Below, piece by piece: positions 8,747 through 18,697 of a DNA stretch of 64,000 bases (the first letter of the stretch is position 1; each line of letters begins with the position of its first letter). Below the pieces are notes generated by a model. It was not told where the DNA came from, did not search any database, and saw only the letters and a list, made by a program, of their open reading frames with translations. Source of the stretch: Streptococcus ruminantium (GTDB lineage Bacteria > Bacillota > Bacilli > Lactobacillales > Streptococcaceae); the NCBI RefSeq assembly GCF_003609975.1, contig NZ_AP018400.1, positions 1,500,501 through 1,564,500 of the forward strand, given 5' to 3'. Position numbers and translations under genes: made by a program.

Positions 8747-9162
8747 AGCATCTCCTCCCCTCAACATGCTCTATCATTATATCATAAAAGCTAGCTTAAA
8801 AAATGTCACTTCTGTGACAAAGAGCTTTTCGTATTACAGGTACTTTACAGATACAAAGGCCTTCTCTTGGCCCCTTTAATACAGACTTCATAAAAAGAGA
8901 GAACACATTCAATCTTACCCCTATATCTGTAGGCTGACTTATCGTTTCATCATTTTAAACCTCAAATATTCATGATTCATGAGCCAATATACCAGTCTAG
9001 GAATGGTTCAAATAATTCTCTATCTTAAATAAAAAGCGAACAAGATAGCATTCTAAATGATAGAAAACTATTTTGTTCGCTTTTGGATTATAGAGTTAAG
9101 ACAGTTGCCTTAGTTTATTTTCCTCACAATCAAGCTCCGCTTTCGCTCACTCTGTGGGTTTG
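8747..9162. other. Gene-free stretch with a hairpin repeat
   Basis: No coding frame is seen. Its only clear structure is the GCGAAC hairpin repeat at 9031-9084, flanked by an outer CTCTAT/ATAGAG pair. Confidence 0.5.
9031..9084. repeat. GCGAAC hairpin repeat, copy A
   Basis: Long inverted repeat: AAAAGCGAACAAGATAG on the left, its near-complement ending GTTCGCTTTT on the right. The loop contains ATTCT and AGAAAACT, which recur in copies B (10582-10637) and C (51537-51593). Loop conservation indicates a repeat family rather than unrelated terminators. Confidence 0.7.
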
Positions 9163-9345
9163 CTATGCCTTTTTCTTCTTTCGGTAAATCGCTTGAGCAC
9201 TCATAGTCCCGGCAAGTGCTAGTCCGACAATCGTCAGTCCTAGCTCGCTATGACTTCCTGTTAATGATAGTGGAGTAGATTTTTATGCTTAGGAGGAGTG
9301 GTTGGCTTGTAGGTACTGGTAATGGTGACATTTCCAACATAAATT
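9163..9345 (-). pseudogene. Decayed 3' end of an LPXTG-type surface protein gene
   Basis: Minus-strand translation gives a sorting-signal remnant: LSLTGS, a hydrophobic stretch (LGLTIVGLALAGTMSA) and a basic tail (YRKKKKA, stop at 9163-9165). Upstream, in another frame, is a Thr/Pro-rich piece (VTITSTYKPTTPPKHK), so a frameshift lies near 9280. No further coding sequence or promoter remains. It is probably the residue of a lost cell-wall protein gene. Confidence 0.6.
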
Positions 9346-9478
9346 ATAAGAAATGAAGAACAATCGGTTGACACAGTGTGGACTTATTTTTTAGGATTTT
9401 TCCCTTTTTTTAAGGGTTTAAAGCTAGACTTTAAGATATACTTGCAGATGTTGACTCTTATACCACGAAAGGATAAGT

Positions 9479-10078
9479 ATGGCAAAGTATACGCGCGAAA
9501 GAATTATTGATGCTTTTTTTGAGTTAGCTATCAAAAATCCTGAAAAAACAGGCTTTACCATGTCAGAAATCGCTAAAGAGGCTGGACTCACTCGACAAGC
9601 TATTTATCGGAAACATTTTAGAAATTTTCAAGAAATTGTTGATTACGTGTACCAATTTCTTGATAAACAGGTGTATCAAATTTGTAGTGATTATGATATT
9701 GAGCAGGATGGCAATCCGTTTGACTATATAGCAGACAGGCTTCTTCCTGTTATTTATGAGAAGAGAAAATGGGTTAGTTGTCTATACATCTCTGCTATTG
9801 CCCCTTCATTTGAACAATTTGTCGTATCTACCTACACTGAATGGGGAATAAAAAATATGCATCCTTCTAGTGAAAAATTTCACCTATCAGATGATGTACT
9901 AATAAGACTCATTGTCGAACAAACTACGACCATTATAAAAAATTGGATTATTCAAGAAAATCCTTTGCCACCTGAGGACTTTAAGAAAGTTTTTTTAAAA
10001 CTTGTTAAAGAGTCACTCTATGATTATCTCATTACAGAGCTACCTACGGAACAGCAATCTATTTCAGAAAATGAGTAG
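9479..10078 (+). CDS. TetR/AcrR-family transcriptional regulator
   Basis: 199 residues. The N-terminal 55 residues form a TetR helix-turn-helix (TMSEIAKEAGLTRQAIYRKHF), followed by an all-helical ligand-binding region of unknown specificity. GAAAGGA stands 8 bases before the ATG. It has no co-directional partner: the flanks are a surface-protein remnant and an intron remnant, so any target gene it once had nearby may be lost. It may be a hitch-hiker in this decayed zone. Confidence 0.85.
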   Translation: MAKYTRERIIDAFFELAIKNPEKTGFTMSEIAKEAGLTRQAIYRKHFRNFQEIVDYVYQFLDKQVYQICSDYDIEQDGNPFDYIADRLLPVIYEKRKWVSCLYISAIAPSFEQFVVSTYTEWGIKNMHPSSEKFHLSDDVLIRLIVEQTTTIIKNWIIQENPLPPEDFKKVFLKLVKESLYDYLITELPTEQQSISENE

Positions 10079-10098
10079 CTTTGGAATGATGTAAGCCA

Positions 10099-10480
10099 AT
10101 CGAGTAGAAGCAAATTTTTAATTCTTCTCACACCACCATGCATGCCATTCGGCACACGGCGATTCAACTAACTTTTAACACACGTCTTTCAGGATAATCA
10201 TTCAGGTAACTAACCAGTCCGCACTTAGTATGGACTGGTTTTGATATAGTCCGTTTTAAAGTTGATAGTAGTTGCTCCAACCAAGGTACCTTAATATCAT
10301 GTTTCTGTTCGTAGAGCCACGATTTTGCTCTTCCTTCCTCTGATGGGCATGGTTTCTAACATCAGACTTAAAATGGCCTCTCTCCAAACTGTTTTAATCC
10401 GCTACCTCACAATAGTCTGGCTTGAAAGTTGCTTACCAGCTACCCGCAGAGGACTTATACCTCAGATGTGCAATATGCCG
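10099..10480 (-). pseudogene. Group II intron 3' remnant (maturase tail plus domain V-like hairpin)
   Basis: On the minus strand, 10160-10128 reads GCCGTGTGCCGAATGGCATG and on to GGTGGTGTGAG. From memory of the family, this resembles the domain V hairpin and following GUGUGAGAG of bacterial group II introns. The sequence then runs through an AT-rich helix to a CTACTCGAT 3' end near 10100. Upstream are frame-broken coding scraps (for example GLVSYLNDYPERR) that could be the end of the maturase. The 5' part is missing. A transposase remnant is the alternative reading. Confidence 0.4.
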
Positions 10481-10490
10481 CCGCATCAGT

Positions 10491-10516
10491 AAAACGGCCT
10501 GGAAAGAGACCGTTTT
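10491..10516. terminator. Hairpin AAAACGG/CCGTTTT
   Basis: A 7-bp perfect stem with a 12-base loop, terminator-like, between the intron remnant and the nested repeat. Its direction is unclear. Confidence 0.4.
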
Positions 10517-10549
10517 AGCTTGTCTCCTAAAAATTCAAAAGAGCCAAAA

Positions 10550-10710
10550 AGAGGTTGGGACAATAGTCCAATCTCATATATAAAAAGCGAACAAACCAAG
10601 ATTCTGATTGTCAGAAAACTGGTTTTGTTCGCTTTTTTTGTTCAATTATAAATCTAAAGGACTTGATAATTGAGATTTTCAAAATTGAAAATCTTTTTGT
10701 CCCAAGCTCT
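10550..10710. repeat. Nested inverted-repeat element containing GCGAAC repeat copy B
   Basis: Three nested inverted repeats. The outer pair is AGAGGTTGGGACAA (10550-10563) with TTGTCCCAAGCTCT (10697-10710), 13 of 14 pairs. The middle pair is AATCTCA (10570-10576) with TGAGATT (10671-10677). The inner one is the GCGAAC hairpin (10582-10637). It looks like a small non-coding mobile or regulatory element and also closes off the 3' side of the P-type ATPase gene. Confidence 0.6.
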
Positions 10711-10761
10711 AGGTTATGACTTTTCATCAACCCACTACAGTTGACAAAGAGCCCTTATTTA

Positions 10762-13446
10762 TTAGATTGCTTTTTCATCCAGTCCCATCTTGCGCTGCAC
10801 AAATTTAACAATTTCAACAACCACAATCATGAGACCCGAACCGATAACAGCTACCAACCATTGAGTTGGTGACAAGAGTGAGACTTTGAAGAAAGTATTA
10901 AATCCTGGAACAACCAGAGTAATCATCAAGAGCAAGAAGGCTGCAACGATAGACCAGTTAAAAAGTTTATTCTTGAATGGACCAACTGTAAAGATAGATT
11001 GATAGACAGATTTCACGTTAAAGGCATGTACCAGCTGAATTAGACCTAGGGTCAGGTAAGCCATCGTCAAAGCATCAGCATGGATTTCGCCATAGGTGCT
11101 ATGTTCTGGATAAAGTAGAGCAAAACCATAAACACCTAGTACAAGAATAGTCTGTAGAATACCTTGGTAAATGATGGAACTCAAGACGCCACCTGAGAAG
11201 AAACTTGAATTTCGGCCGCGAGGTTTGTGTTGCATGACACCTGGCTCAGCCGGCTCAACACCTAGGGCAATAGCTGGTAAAGTATCTGTTACTAAGTTAA
11301 TCCAGAGAAGATGAACAGGCTCCAGTACGTCCCAGCCAAAGAGGGTTGCAAGGAAGATGCAGAGCACCTCTGCTGTGTTAGCAGATAAGAGGTATTGGAT
11401 AGTCTTTTGGATGTTTGAGAAGACCTTACGTCCTTCTTCAACTGCAACGATAATCGTTGCGAAGTTATCATCGGCAAGTACCATATCAGAAGCACCCTTG
11501 GATACCTCTGTACCTGTGATCCCCATACCGATACCAATGTCGGCTGTTTTGAGAGAAGGAGCATCGTTTACCCCATCACCTGTCATGGCAACTACCTTGC
11601 CTTCATTCTGCCAAGCCTTCACGATACGCACCTTGTGCTCAGGAGATACACGAGCATAGACAGAATACTGTTTAAACACTTTTTGGAACTCTTCATCCGT
11701 CAGTTCATTCAACTCAGCTCCTGTGAAAACATGGTCTTCCATATCGTTTGGATCAATGATACCAAGACGCTTAGCAATCGCTTCTGCCGTATCTTGGTGG
11801 TCGCCTGTAATCATAATCGGACGAATTCCTGCTTCCTTGGCGACACGAACAGCCGCTGCTGCCTCTGGACGCTCAGGGTCAATCATACCAACTAATCCTG
11901 AGAAGACCAGATCGTTCTCAACGATTTCTGTTTCCATTTCTGGTATAGCATCTACATACTTGTAGGCCATCATGAGCACACGAAGGGCTTGTTTAGCCAA
12001 TTCCTTATTGGTTGCAAGGATAGTTTCTTTATCCGCAGCAGTAATCGGCCGGATGCTACCGTTTTCTTCAATTTGAGTTACACGTTTGAGTAACTGGTCT
12101 GGTGCACCCTTAACTGCTACAAAGAAGTTCCCCGCAGCCTGTTGATGAACAGTCGACATGAGTTTACGTGTCGAGTCAAATGGCAACTCAGCTACACGAG
12201 GCTCATCTACTAAAACTTGACGAACATCAAAATTTTGATCCAAACCAAATTGAACCAGAGCGGTCTCTGTTGGGTCTCCGATTAGTTTGCCAGTCGGGTC
12301 AACCTTTGTATCATTGGCAAAGTTCATGATACGAAGTGTTGTATTGCTAGCTTCCAGCACTTCTTTAGCATCAATTAACTGACCGTTAGTATAGACTTTC
12401 TCAACTGTCATTTGATTCATCGTCAAAGTACCGGTCTTATCTGAGGCAATAATTTCAGTCGATCCAAGTGTCTCAACTGCTGGTAATTTACGGATGATGG
12501 AGTTCCGTTTTGCTAGAACTTGGGTACCGAGCGAGAGAACAACAGTAACAATAGCTGGCAAACCTTCTGGAATCGCTGCAACTGCAAGGGCAACAGAAGT
12601 CATAAGGGCTGGCAAAATCCCCTCTCCACGGATAAAGACTGAAACAGCCATTGTCACCGCAGCAATCACAAGAATTGCATAGGTCAAGACCTGAGACAAT
12701 TGGTGCAGATTTTGCTTGAGCGGGGTATCTGTTTCGTCTGCATTGGCAAGCATACCAGCAATATGACCAACCTCGGTATACATACCAGTATTGGTAACGA
12801 CACCTAGACCACGACCATAGGTAACGTTAGAGTTTTGGTAAGCCATGTTGACACGATCACCGATTGGTACATCTCCTACTAAGACTGCTGCCAGGTCTTT
12901 TTCAACAGGAACAGACTCGCCGGTAAGGGCAGCTTCTTCGATTTTGAGGGAGTTGGCCTCTAAAAGGCGCATATCTGCCGGTACTACATCACCTGCTTCT
13001 AACAAAACAATATCGCCAGGAACGAGATCCTTGGAGTCTACTTCTACTACATGGTTATCACGAAGGGCACGCGCAATCGGACTAGACATGTTTTTAAGTG
13101 CTTCAATGGCTGCCTCTGCTTGCCCCTCTTGATAAACACCGAAAGCGGCATTTAGGATGACAACAGCCAGAATAATGATAGCATCCGTCAAGCCATGAGA
13201 ACCTTCTGTGATGACCGTCAAAATGGCAGCAGTAACCAAAATAACAATCATTAAGTCTTTAAACTGATCCACAAATTTTGCAAAGAGTGTACGCTTTTCA
13301 CCCTCATCCAGTTCATTACGACCATAATCAGCTAGACGTCTGCTTGCCTCATCACTTGACAAACCGTCCAAAGATGAGTTCATGCTTGACAGTACTTGCT
13401 CTTCGCTTTGCGTGTAAAACAAATCGCGTTTTTGTTCTTTTGACAA
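10762..13446 (-). CDS. mgtA: P-type cation ATPase (PMCA type; probable Mn/Ca exporter)
   Basis: 894 residues, a complete P2-type ATPase. TGES is at 175-178, PEGLP at 293-297 (the Ca/Mn transport helix), DKTGTLT at 336-342 with the phosphorylated Asp, and the hinge motif is GDGVNDAP. The C-terminal membrane domain is complete. Annotation pipelines usually call such proteins calcium-transporting. The yybP-ykoY-type manganese riboswitch in its leader argues for manganese export, as reported for the pneumococcal homologue. The start codon is TTG at 13446, preceded by AAGGAG and AAGG. No ATG fits the conserved N-terminus MSKEQKRDLFYTQ. Confidence 0.9.
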   Translation of the reverse strand: MSKEQKRDLFYTQSEEQVLSSMNSSLDGLSSDEASRRLADYGRNELDEGEKRTLFAKFVDQFKDLMIVILVTAAILTVITEGSHGLTDAIIILAVVILNAAFGVYQEGQAEAAIEALKNMSSPIARALRDNHVVEVDSKDLVPGDIVLLEAGDVVPADMRLLEANSLKIEEAALTGESVPVEKDLAAVLVGDVPIGDRVNMAYQNSNVTYGRGLGVVTNTGMYTEVGHIAGMLANADETDTPLKQNLHQLSQVLTYAILVIAAVTMAVSVFIRGEGILPALMTSVALAVAAIPEGLPAIVTVVLSLGTQVLAKRNSIIRKLPAVETLGSTEIIASDKTGTLTMNQMTVEKVYTNGQLIDAKEVLEASNTTLRIMNFANDTKVDPTGKLIGDPTETALVQFGLDQNFDVRQVLVDEPRVAELPFDSTRKLMSTVHQQAAGNFFVAVKGAPDQLLKRVTQIEENGSIRPITAADKETILATNKELAKQALRVLMMAYKYVDAIPEMETEIVENDLVFSGLVGMIDPERPEAAAAVRVAKEAGIRPIMITGDHQDTAEAIAKRLGIIDPNDMEDHVFTGAELNELTDEEFQKVFKQYSVYARVSPEHKVRIVKAWQNEGKVVAMTGDGVNDAPSLKTADIGIGMGITGTEVSKGASDMVLADDNFATIIVAVEEGRKVFSNIQKTIQYLLSANTAEVLCIFLATLFGWDVLEPVHLLWINLVTDTLPAIALGVEPAEPGVMQHKPRGRNSSFFSGGVLSSIIYQGILQTILVLGVYGFALLYPEHSTYGEIHADALTMAYLTLGLIQLVHAFNVKSVYQSIFTVGPFKNKLFNWSIVAAFLLLMITLVVPGFNTFFKVSLLSPTQWLVAVIGSGLMIVVVEIVKFVQRKMGLDEKAI

Positions 13447-13487
13447 TTTCCTTCTCCTTTTCGGCCTCTTTCCTGCATAACAACAAA

Positions 13488-13808
13488 AAGAGACCTGTTT
13501 TATTAAAACAAGTCTCGCTATTTAATACATTGCCGGAAACAAATTCGGATTGACGACAATATCACGAATAGCAGTCTTTCAATTTACTTTTAGTACTCGC
13601 TTCAACAACCTAGGACACTGTTGAAGGCTGGAGATGAGACGGTACAACCCGTGACAATAACCCATGCATAACTGAAACTAAGCAAGGCGAGTTCAAATAA
13701 TCACAAATTATTTGAAGCTGGAAAATAAGGAAATCAAGTTTCCTCAATCGTCAGATATGATAAAAGATAAAATGAAAGGCTATGCTTCGCTAGCTACTCC
13801 CTCGATTT
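13488..13808 (-). ncRNA. yybP-ykoY manganese riboswitch with long internal insertion
   Basis: The 5' conserved block GGGAGTAGC (13793-13801) and the 3' block GTCGTCAATCCGAATTTG to CCGGCAATG (about 13529-13558) match the Mn-sensing aptamer as I recall it from Lactococcus lactis yoaB. About 230 bases separate the two, with their own hairpins (for example TTCAAATAAT/ATTATTTGAA at 13692-13716). The aptamer's closing strand GCGAGACTTGTT is also the 5' arm of a terminator (13490-13516) followed by TTTTT. Mn binding should stabilise the aptamer and prevent termination. Confidence 0.82.
13490..13516 (-). terminator. Riboswitch terminator before the P-type ATPase
   Basis: Stem GAGACTTGTTTT/AAAACAGGTCTC with a minimal loop and TTTTTG on the minus strand, 40-70 bases ahead of the TTG start. 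It is the expression platform of the Mn riboswitch. Confidence 0.8.
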
Positions 13809-13815
13809 GTTCTCT

Positions 13816-13843
13816 ATTATACCAAAATCTCAGAGAAATTCAA
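13816..13843 (-). promoter_or_regulatory. Promoter of the riboswitch-ATPase transcript
   Basis: TTGAAT (13838-13843), a 16-base spacer and TATAAT (13816-13821); the predicted RNA start is near 13809, just before the aptamer. Confidence 0.7.
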
Positions 13844-13863
13844 GAATATTTTTTGACAAGGAA

Positions 13864-14250
13864 TTACTTCCAGGAGATTTCCATCCTGTAAGAAGCAAAT
13901 CGCCGCTGATTTTCCAAGCCTTTTAGTTCATATCGCAGTCGAAGATATTGTTTTTCACGATGCAGTCGATACTGTTTCGTATCTGTCACAAAATGTTGAA
14001 TTCCCATCGGAGTAGGGATCGTAACAATGGCTTCTCTGTCTAACATGAAGCGCATGATGGACTTAGGTTCAGAAAAACGTGTCATCACCAATTCTTCCTT
14101 GTCACATTTGATGACGACTTTTTCTGACTCATCATTGGTGTACATTAGATAAAGTTGCTCTCCTTTTTCCCTAACTTCCACCTGAAATTGCTGATCTACC
14201 ACTTCGACCTGACCATCCAAATCAATTTCATTTCGCAACCGAATCTCCAT
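13864..14250 (-). CDS. DUF1934 (YwiB-like) protein
   Basis: 128 residues with no signal peptide or membrane segment. The alternating beta-strand pattern and the MRFMLDREAIVTIPTPMG region fit the DUF1934/YwiB calycin-like family, whose role is unknown. It starts 12 bases after the TauE/SafE gene and is probably in one operon with it. The 3' end is followed by the divergent-looking promoter region of the ATPase leader. Confidence 0.8.
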   Translation of the reverse strand: MEIRLRNEIDLDGQVEVVDQQFQVEVREKGEQLYLMYTNDESEKVVIKCDKEELVMTRFSEPKSIMRFMLDREAIVTIPTPMGIQHFVTDTKQYRLHREKQYLRLRYELKGLENQRRFASYRMEISWK

Positions 14251-14262
14251 GTCTTCCTCCTA

Positions 14263-15150
14263 CTAACGTTTTATCCTAGTAACGAACGATGCCCGAAGCA
14301 AGGTAAAGCCTGTGTAAGCTGCAATGAAAACAACTAAAATTTTCAAATTATTGATATCTAAGTTGGATAAAAAGATAGCTGCCGTCAGAACACCCAAAAC
14401 ACCGCCGACAATTATCCCTGGAACACCTGGCCAGTTTACTCGACCGGATTGGATAAACTGCTTGGCACCTGCTGAGAGCATCATAGCTGCATTGAGCATC
14501 ATTACTGGTAACGCAACAGCTGGACTGATTCCCATCAAAGAAAAGAAAATCAACTCTGGAGCGTAATTACCCAGTCCCATGCTCAAAAGCATACCAATAA
14601 AGAAGTCAAATACAATCCCCACTAGGAGCTTCCACCCCATCAGACCGCGAACATCATTCGCCAAATCTGCTCCCGGATTCGTTACCATCCGATAGACCAT
14701 AATTCCGGCTGCAATAAGGAGCAGAACCCCCAAAACACGTTGCACTTTTTTGGTATCCCAATTTTGAGTGACACGTGCCCCGACTGAAGCACCAGTAAAA
14801 GCAGCTATCGCCAAAGGAATCAGGGTCGTCATTTCAACCTCTACAATAGTAATGAAGAGTAGTGCTTCCAGTAAAATCGGGATGATATGGGCGGTTGTCA
14901 TGGTCGCAGGAATGCTTCGATCATCCTTAATCAATTTGGTGGCTTTCAATAAACTCGTTGAGGTTGCAAAGGTACCAATCCCCAAAGTATCCAACAAGTC
15001 TGTCACATAACCGATGGCAAAACCTGTCCAGAATTTCTCAGTAAGAGAGATATGATTCTGTCTAGCATAGGATGTAATGAGATAAATCATCCAGACAATC
15101 ATTCCTACAAGAATGAACTGGATAGCATGTAAAATAAGTTGATTTGTCAT
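14263..15150 (-). CDS. TauE/SafE-family membrane transporter
   Basis: 295 residues with eight or nine membrane helices and the paired-repeat layout of the TauE/SafE family (YfcA-like), including the GLGNYAPELIFFSLMGISP loop. Members export sulfite, sulfoacetate or similar organosulfur anions; the substrate here is unknown. It is transcribed divergently from the HD hydrolase gene, with about 100 bases between them. Confidence 0.88.
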   Translation of the reverse strand: MTNQLILHAIQFILVGMIVWMIYLITSYARQNHISLTEKFWTGFAIGYVTDLLDTLGIGTFATSTSLLKATKLIKDDRSIPATMTTAHIIPILLEALLFITIVEVEMTTLIPLAIAAFTGASVGARVTQNWDTKKVQRVLGVLLLIAAGIMVYRMVTNPGADLANDVRGLMGWKLLVGIVFDFFIGMLLSMGLGNYAPELIFFSLMGISPAVALPVMMLNAAMMLSAGAKQFIQSGRVNWPGVPGIIVGGVLGVLTAAIFLSNLDINNLKILVVFIAAYTGFTLLRASFVTRIKR

Positions 15151-15237
15151 TTCTCCATTATACTAAAGAGAGAGCTTTTGGTACATATCAATATCCTTGT
15201 ATTTTAGAAAAATCAGGAAATTATTACTCTTTTTTGT

Positions 15238-15243
15238 TATAAT
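15238..15243 (+). promoter_or_regulatory. Extended -10 box of the HD gene
   Basis: TGTTATAAT ends only 6 bases before the ATG at 15250, so the predicted RNA start falls at or next to the start codon. Confidence 0.55.
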
Positions 15244-15249
15244 GGAAGC

Positions 15250-16563
15250 ATGATAGAAAAAGTATTCCGTGACCCGGTTCATAATTACGTCCATGTAGAC
15301 CATGAACTGATTTACAAACTCATCAATACAAAAGAATTTCAGCGACTACGCCGCATCAAACAACTGGGAACCACTTCCTATACTTTCCATGGTGGCGAGC
15401 ATAGCCGCTTTTCGCATTGCCTTGGTGCCTATGAAATTGCTAGGCGGATTACACAAAAATTTGAAGATAAGTATCCTCATATCTGGGATTCAAACGAGTC
15501 CTTGTTGACCATGGTTGCAGCGCTCCTGCATGATGTGGGACATGGTGCCTATTCTCACACCTTCGAGCGTCTATTTGACACGGATCACGAGGAAATGACC
15601 TGTGCCATTATCACTAACCCAGAAACAGAGATCAATTCTCTCCTGAAACAGGTTTCTCCCCATTTTCCAGATAAGGTTGCCAGCGTCATCCGTCACACCT
15701 ATCCGAATAAACAGGTCGTACAACTGATTTCCAGCCAAATTGATGTCGATCGTATGGATTACCTGCTGCGTGATTCCTATTTTACTGGTGCTAATTATGG
15801 CGAATTTGACCTAACAAGAATTTTACGGGTCATCCGTCCTATCGAGAACGGAATCGCCTTCAAAGAATCTGGGATGCATGCTGTTGAGGATTATGTCCTC
15901 AGTCGCTACCAGATGTATATGCAGGTCTATTTTCATCCTGCCAGCCGATCGATGGAAGTTCTATTACAAAATTTGCTCAATCGTGCCAAGTTACTTTATG
16001 CAAGCGAACAAGATTTTTTCGCTCGCACTTCACCACGCCTACTACCATTCTTTGAACGCCGTGTTCAACTAGCTGATTACCTCGCTCTTGATGATGGTGT
16101 GATGAATACCTACTTCCAGTCATGGATTGATGGACCAGATCGTATTTTATCTGACTTAGCACAGCGCTACATAAACAGAAAGGTCTTCAAGTCTATCACC
16201 TTCAAGACAGAAGAAGAGGAAGGATTGGATCTGCTACGCAGTCTGGTAGCAGATGTTGGCTTTGACCCAGAATATTATACAGCTATCCATCATAATTTCG
16301 ACCTGCCTTATGATATTTATCGCCCAAATGCCAAAAAGAAACGAACACAGATTGAGATTTATCGAAAGGATGATACCTTAGTTGAATTATCTTCCCTATC
16401 ACCGATCGTCCATTCACTATCTGGAACAATACATGGGGATAGCCGCTTCTATTTCCCTAAGGAAATGTTGGGAGAGACAGGTATTTTTGCACTACAGACT
16501 GCTGATTTTATCAGCCATGTGCATAACGATCATTTTATAATTGGAGAACAACATGAGCATTAA
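15250..16563 (+). CDS. HD-domain phosphohydrolase (YwfO-like)
   Basis: 437 residues. Metal-binding HD motifs are visible: the His in GGEHSRFSHCLG, HDVGHGAYSHTFE, and the downstream Asp in QIDVDRMDYLLRDS. The fold is that of deoxynucleoside triphosphate triphosphohydrolases. B. subtilis YwfO-type proteins hydrolyse nucleoside triphosphates; the precise substrate here is unknown. The start MIEKVFRDPVHNYVHVDHE fits the family. Only a GGAAG lies 4 bases ahead, and the -10 box is very close, suggesting a leaderless message. It overlaps the next gene by 11 bases. Confidence 0.9.
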   Translation: MIEKVFRDPVHNYVHVDHELIYKLINTKEFQRLRRIKQLGTTSYTFHGGEHSRFSHCLGAYEIARRITQKFEDKYPHIWDSNESLLTMVAALLHDVGHGAYSHTFERLFDTDHEEMTCAIITNPETEINSLLKQVSPHFPDKVASVIRHTYPNKQVVQLISSQIDVDRMDYLLRDSYFTGANYGEFDLTRILRVIRPIENGIAFKESGMHAVEDYVLSRYQMYMQVYFHPASRSMEVLLQNLLNRAKLLYASEQDFFARTSPRLLPFFERRVQLADYLALDDGVMNTYFQSWIDGPDRILSDLAQRYINRKVFKSITFKTEEEEGLDLLRSLVADVGFDPEYYTAIHHNFDLPYDIYRPNAKKKRTQIEIYRKDDTLVELSSLSPIVHSLSGTIHGDSRFYFPKEMLGETGIFALQTADFISHVHNDHFIIGEQHEH

Positions 16564-17362
16564 ACTCGTTGCCATTGATATCGATGGTACCCTACTAAAT
16601 AGTCAGCAGGAAATTACCTCTGAAGTCTTCTCAGCCATCCAAGATGCTAAGAAAGCTGGTGTCAAAATCGTCATTGCGACTGGCCGACCTATATCGGGGG
16701 TTCGCGCTATTTTAGACCAACTAAATCTGACCGAACCTGGAGATTATGTAATTACCTTCAATGGTGGGCTGGTCCAAGATGCAGCGACTGGCGAAGATAT
16801 TGTAAAAGATACACTAACTTATGACGACTATCTCGATATTGAACTGGCTGCTCGCAGACTTCATCTCCCTATGCACGCGAGTACAAAAAAAGGCATCTAT
16901 ACTGCTAACCGTAATATTGGTAAATACACTGTCTACGAATCAATGCTGGTTAGTGCCCCCATTTTTTACCGTACGCCAGAAGAAATGGAGCAAGAGGAAA
17001 TCATCAAGGCAATGATGGTTGATGAGCCAGAGATTCTTGATGCTGCTATCCCTCTTCTGCCGACCAGTCTAACAGAGAAATATACGGTTGCCAAATCAGC
17101 ACCATTTTACCTCGAAATTACTCCTAAAACAGTCAATAAAGGGCAGGCCATCATTCACCTAGCAGAAAAGCTAGGGTTGACAATGGATCAGACTATGGCC
17201 ATAGGCGATCAGGAAAACGATCGGTCCATGTTGGAAGTTGTCGGCGCTCCCGTTGTCATGGAAAATGGCAATTCTGAACTAAAGAAAATTGCTAAGTATA
17301 TCACCAAATCCAATGATGAGAGCGGCGTGGCCCATGCACTTAGAGAATGGGTTTTAAAATAG
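16553..17362 (+). CDS. Cof-type HAD-IIB sugar-phosphate phosphatase
   Basis: 269 residues. HAD motif I DIDGTLL is at residues 8-14, motif II T/S is in IATGRP, motif III is the Lys in TVNKGQAI, and motif IV GDQENDRSML. It has a C2B-type cap. Cof-type phosphatases of the YidA kind act on sugar phosphates or flavin phosphates; no specific substrate can be given. The ATG at 16553 has GGAG 6 bases upstream and overlaps the HD gene, so the two are coupled. Confidence 0.9.
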   Translation: MSIKLVAIDIDGTLLNSQQEITSEVFSAIQDAKKAGVKIVIATGRPISGVRAILDQLNLTEPGDYVITFNGGLVQDAATGEDIVKDTLTYDDYLDIELAARRLHLPMHASTKKGIYTANRNIGKYTVYESMLVSAPIFYRTPEEMEQEEIIKAMMVDEPEILDAAIPLLPTSLTEKYTVAKSAPFYLEITPKTVNKGQAIIHLAEKLGLTMDQTMAIGDQENDRSMLEVVGAPVVMENGNSELKKIAKYITKSNDESGVAHALREWVLK

Positions 17363-17543
17363 CCACCCATTCTCAATATCAAGCAGGTATAGGAAGTACA
17401 GGGCAAAACTAGCCGATAAGATACAAAAAGCTATTGGTTTAATCTGTTACAGAATTCCAATATTTTCTGTATTTTTTCGCTTTTCTTCTTTTTCCCAGTC
17501 AGGTATCCATCGTCTTGATGAACTTTCTCCCCAATGAGAACAG

Positions 17544-17578
17544 AAAATGAGCAACTTCCTTTGAAGCTGCTCATTTTT
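17544..17578. terminator. Bidirectional terminator
   Basis: AAAATGAGCA/TGCTCATTTTT stem between the converging HAD and tpiA genes, with A- and T-runs on both sides. Confidence 0.8.
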
Positions 17579-17610
17579 ATATCTTAAAGACTCATCTTAC
17601 TCAGACTATC

Positions 17611-18697
<1,087 letters not shown>

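Noticed and set aside
16541-16552. TTG start for the Cof-type HAD gene
   Set aside because: It contains the ribosome site GGAG of the ATG at 16553, which gives the family N-terminus.
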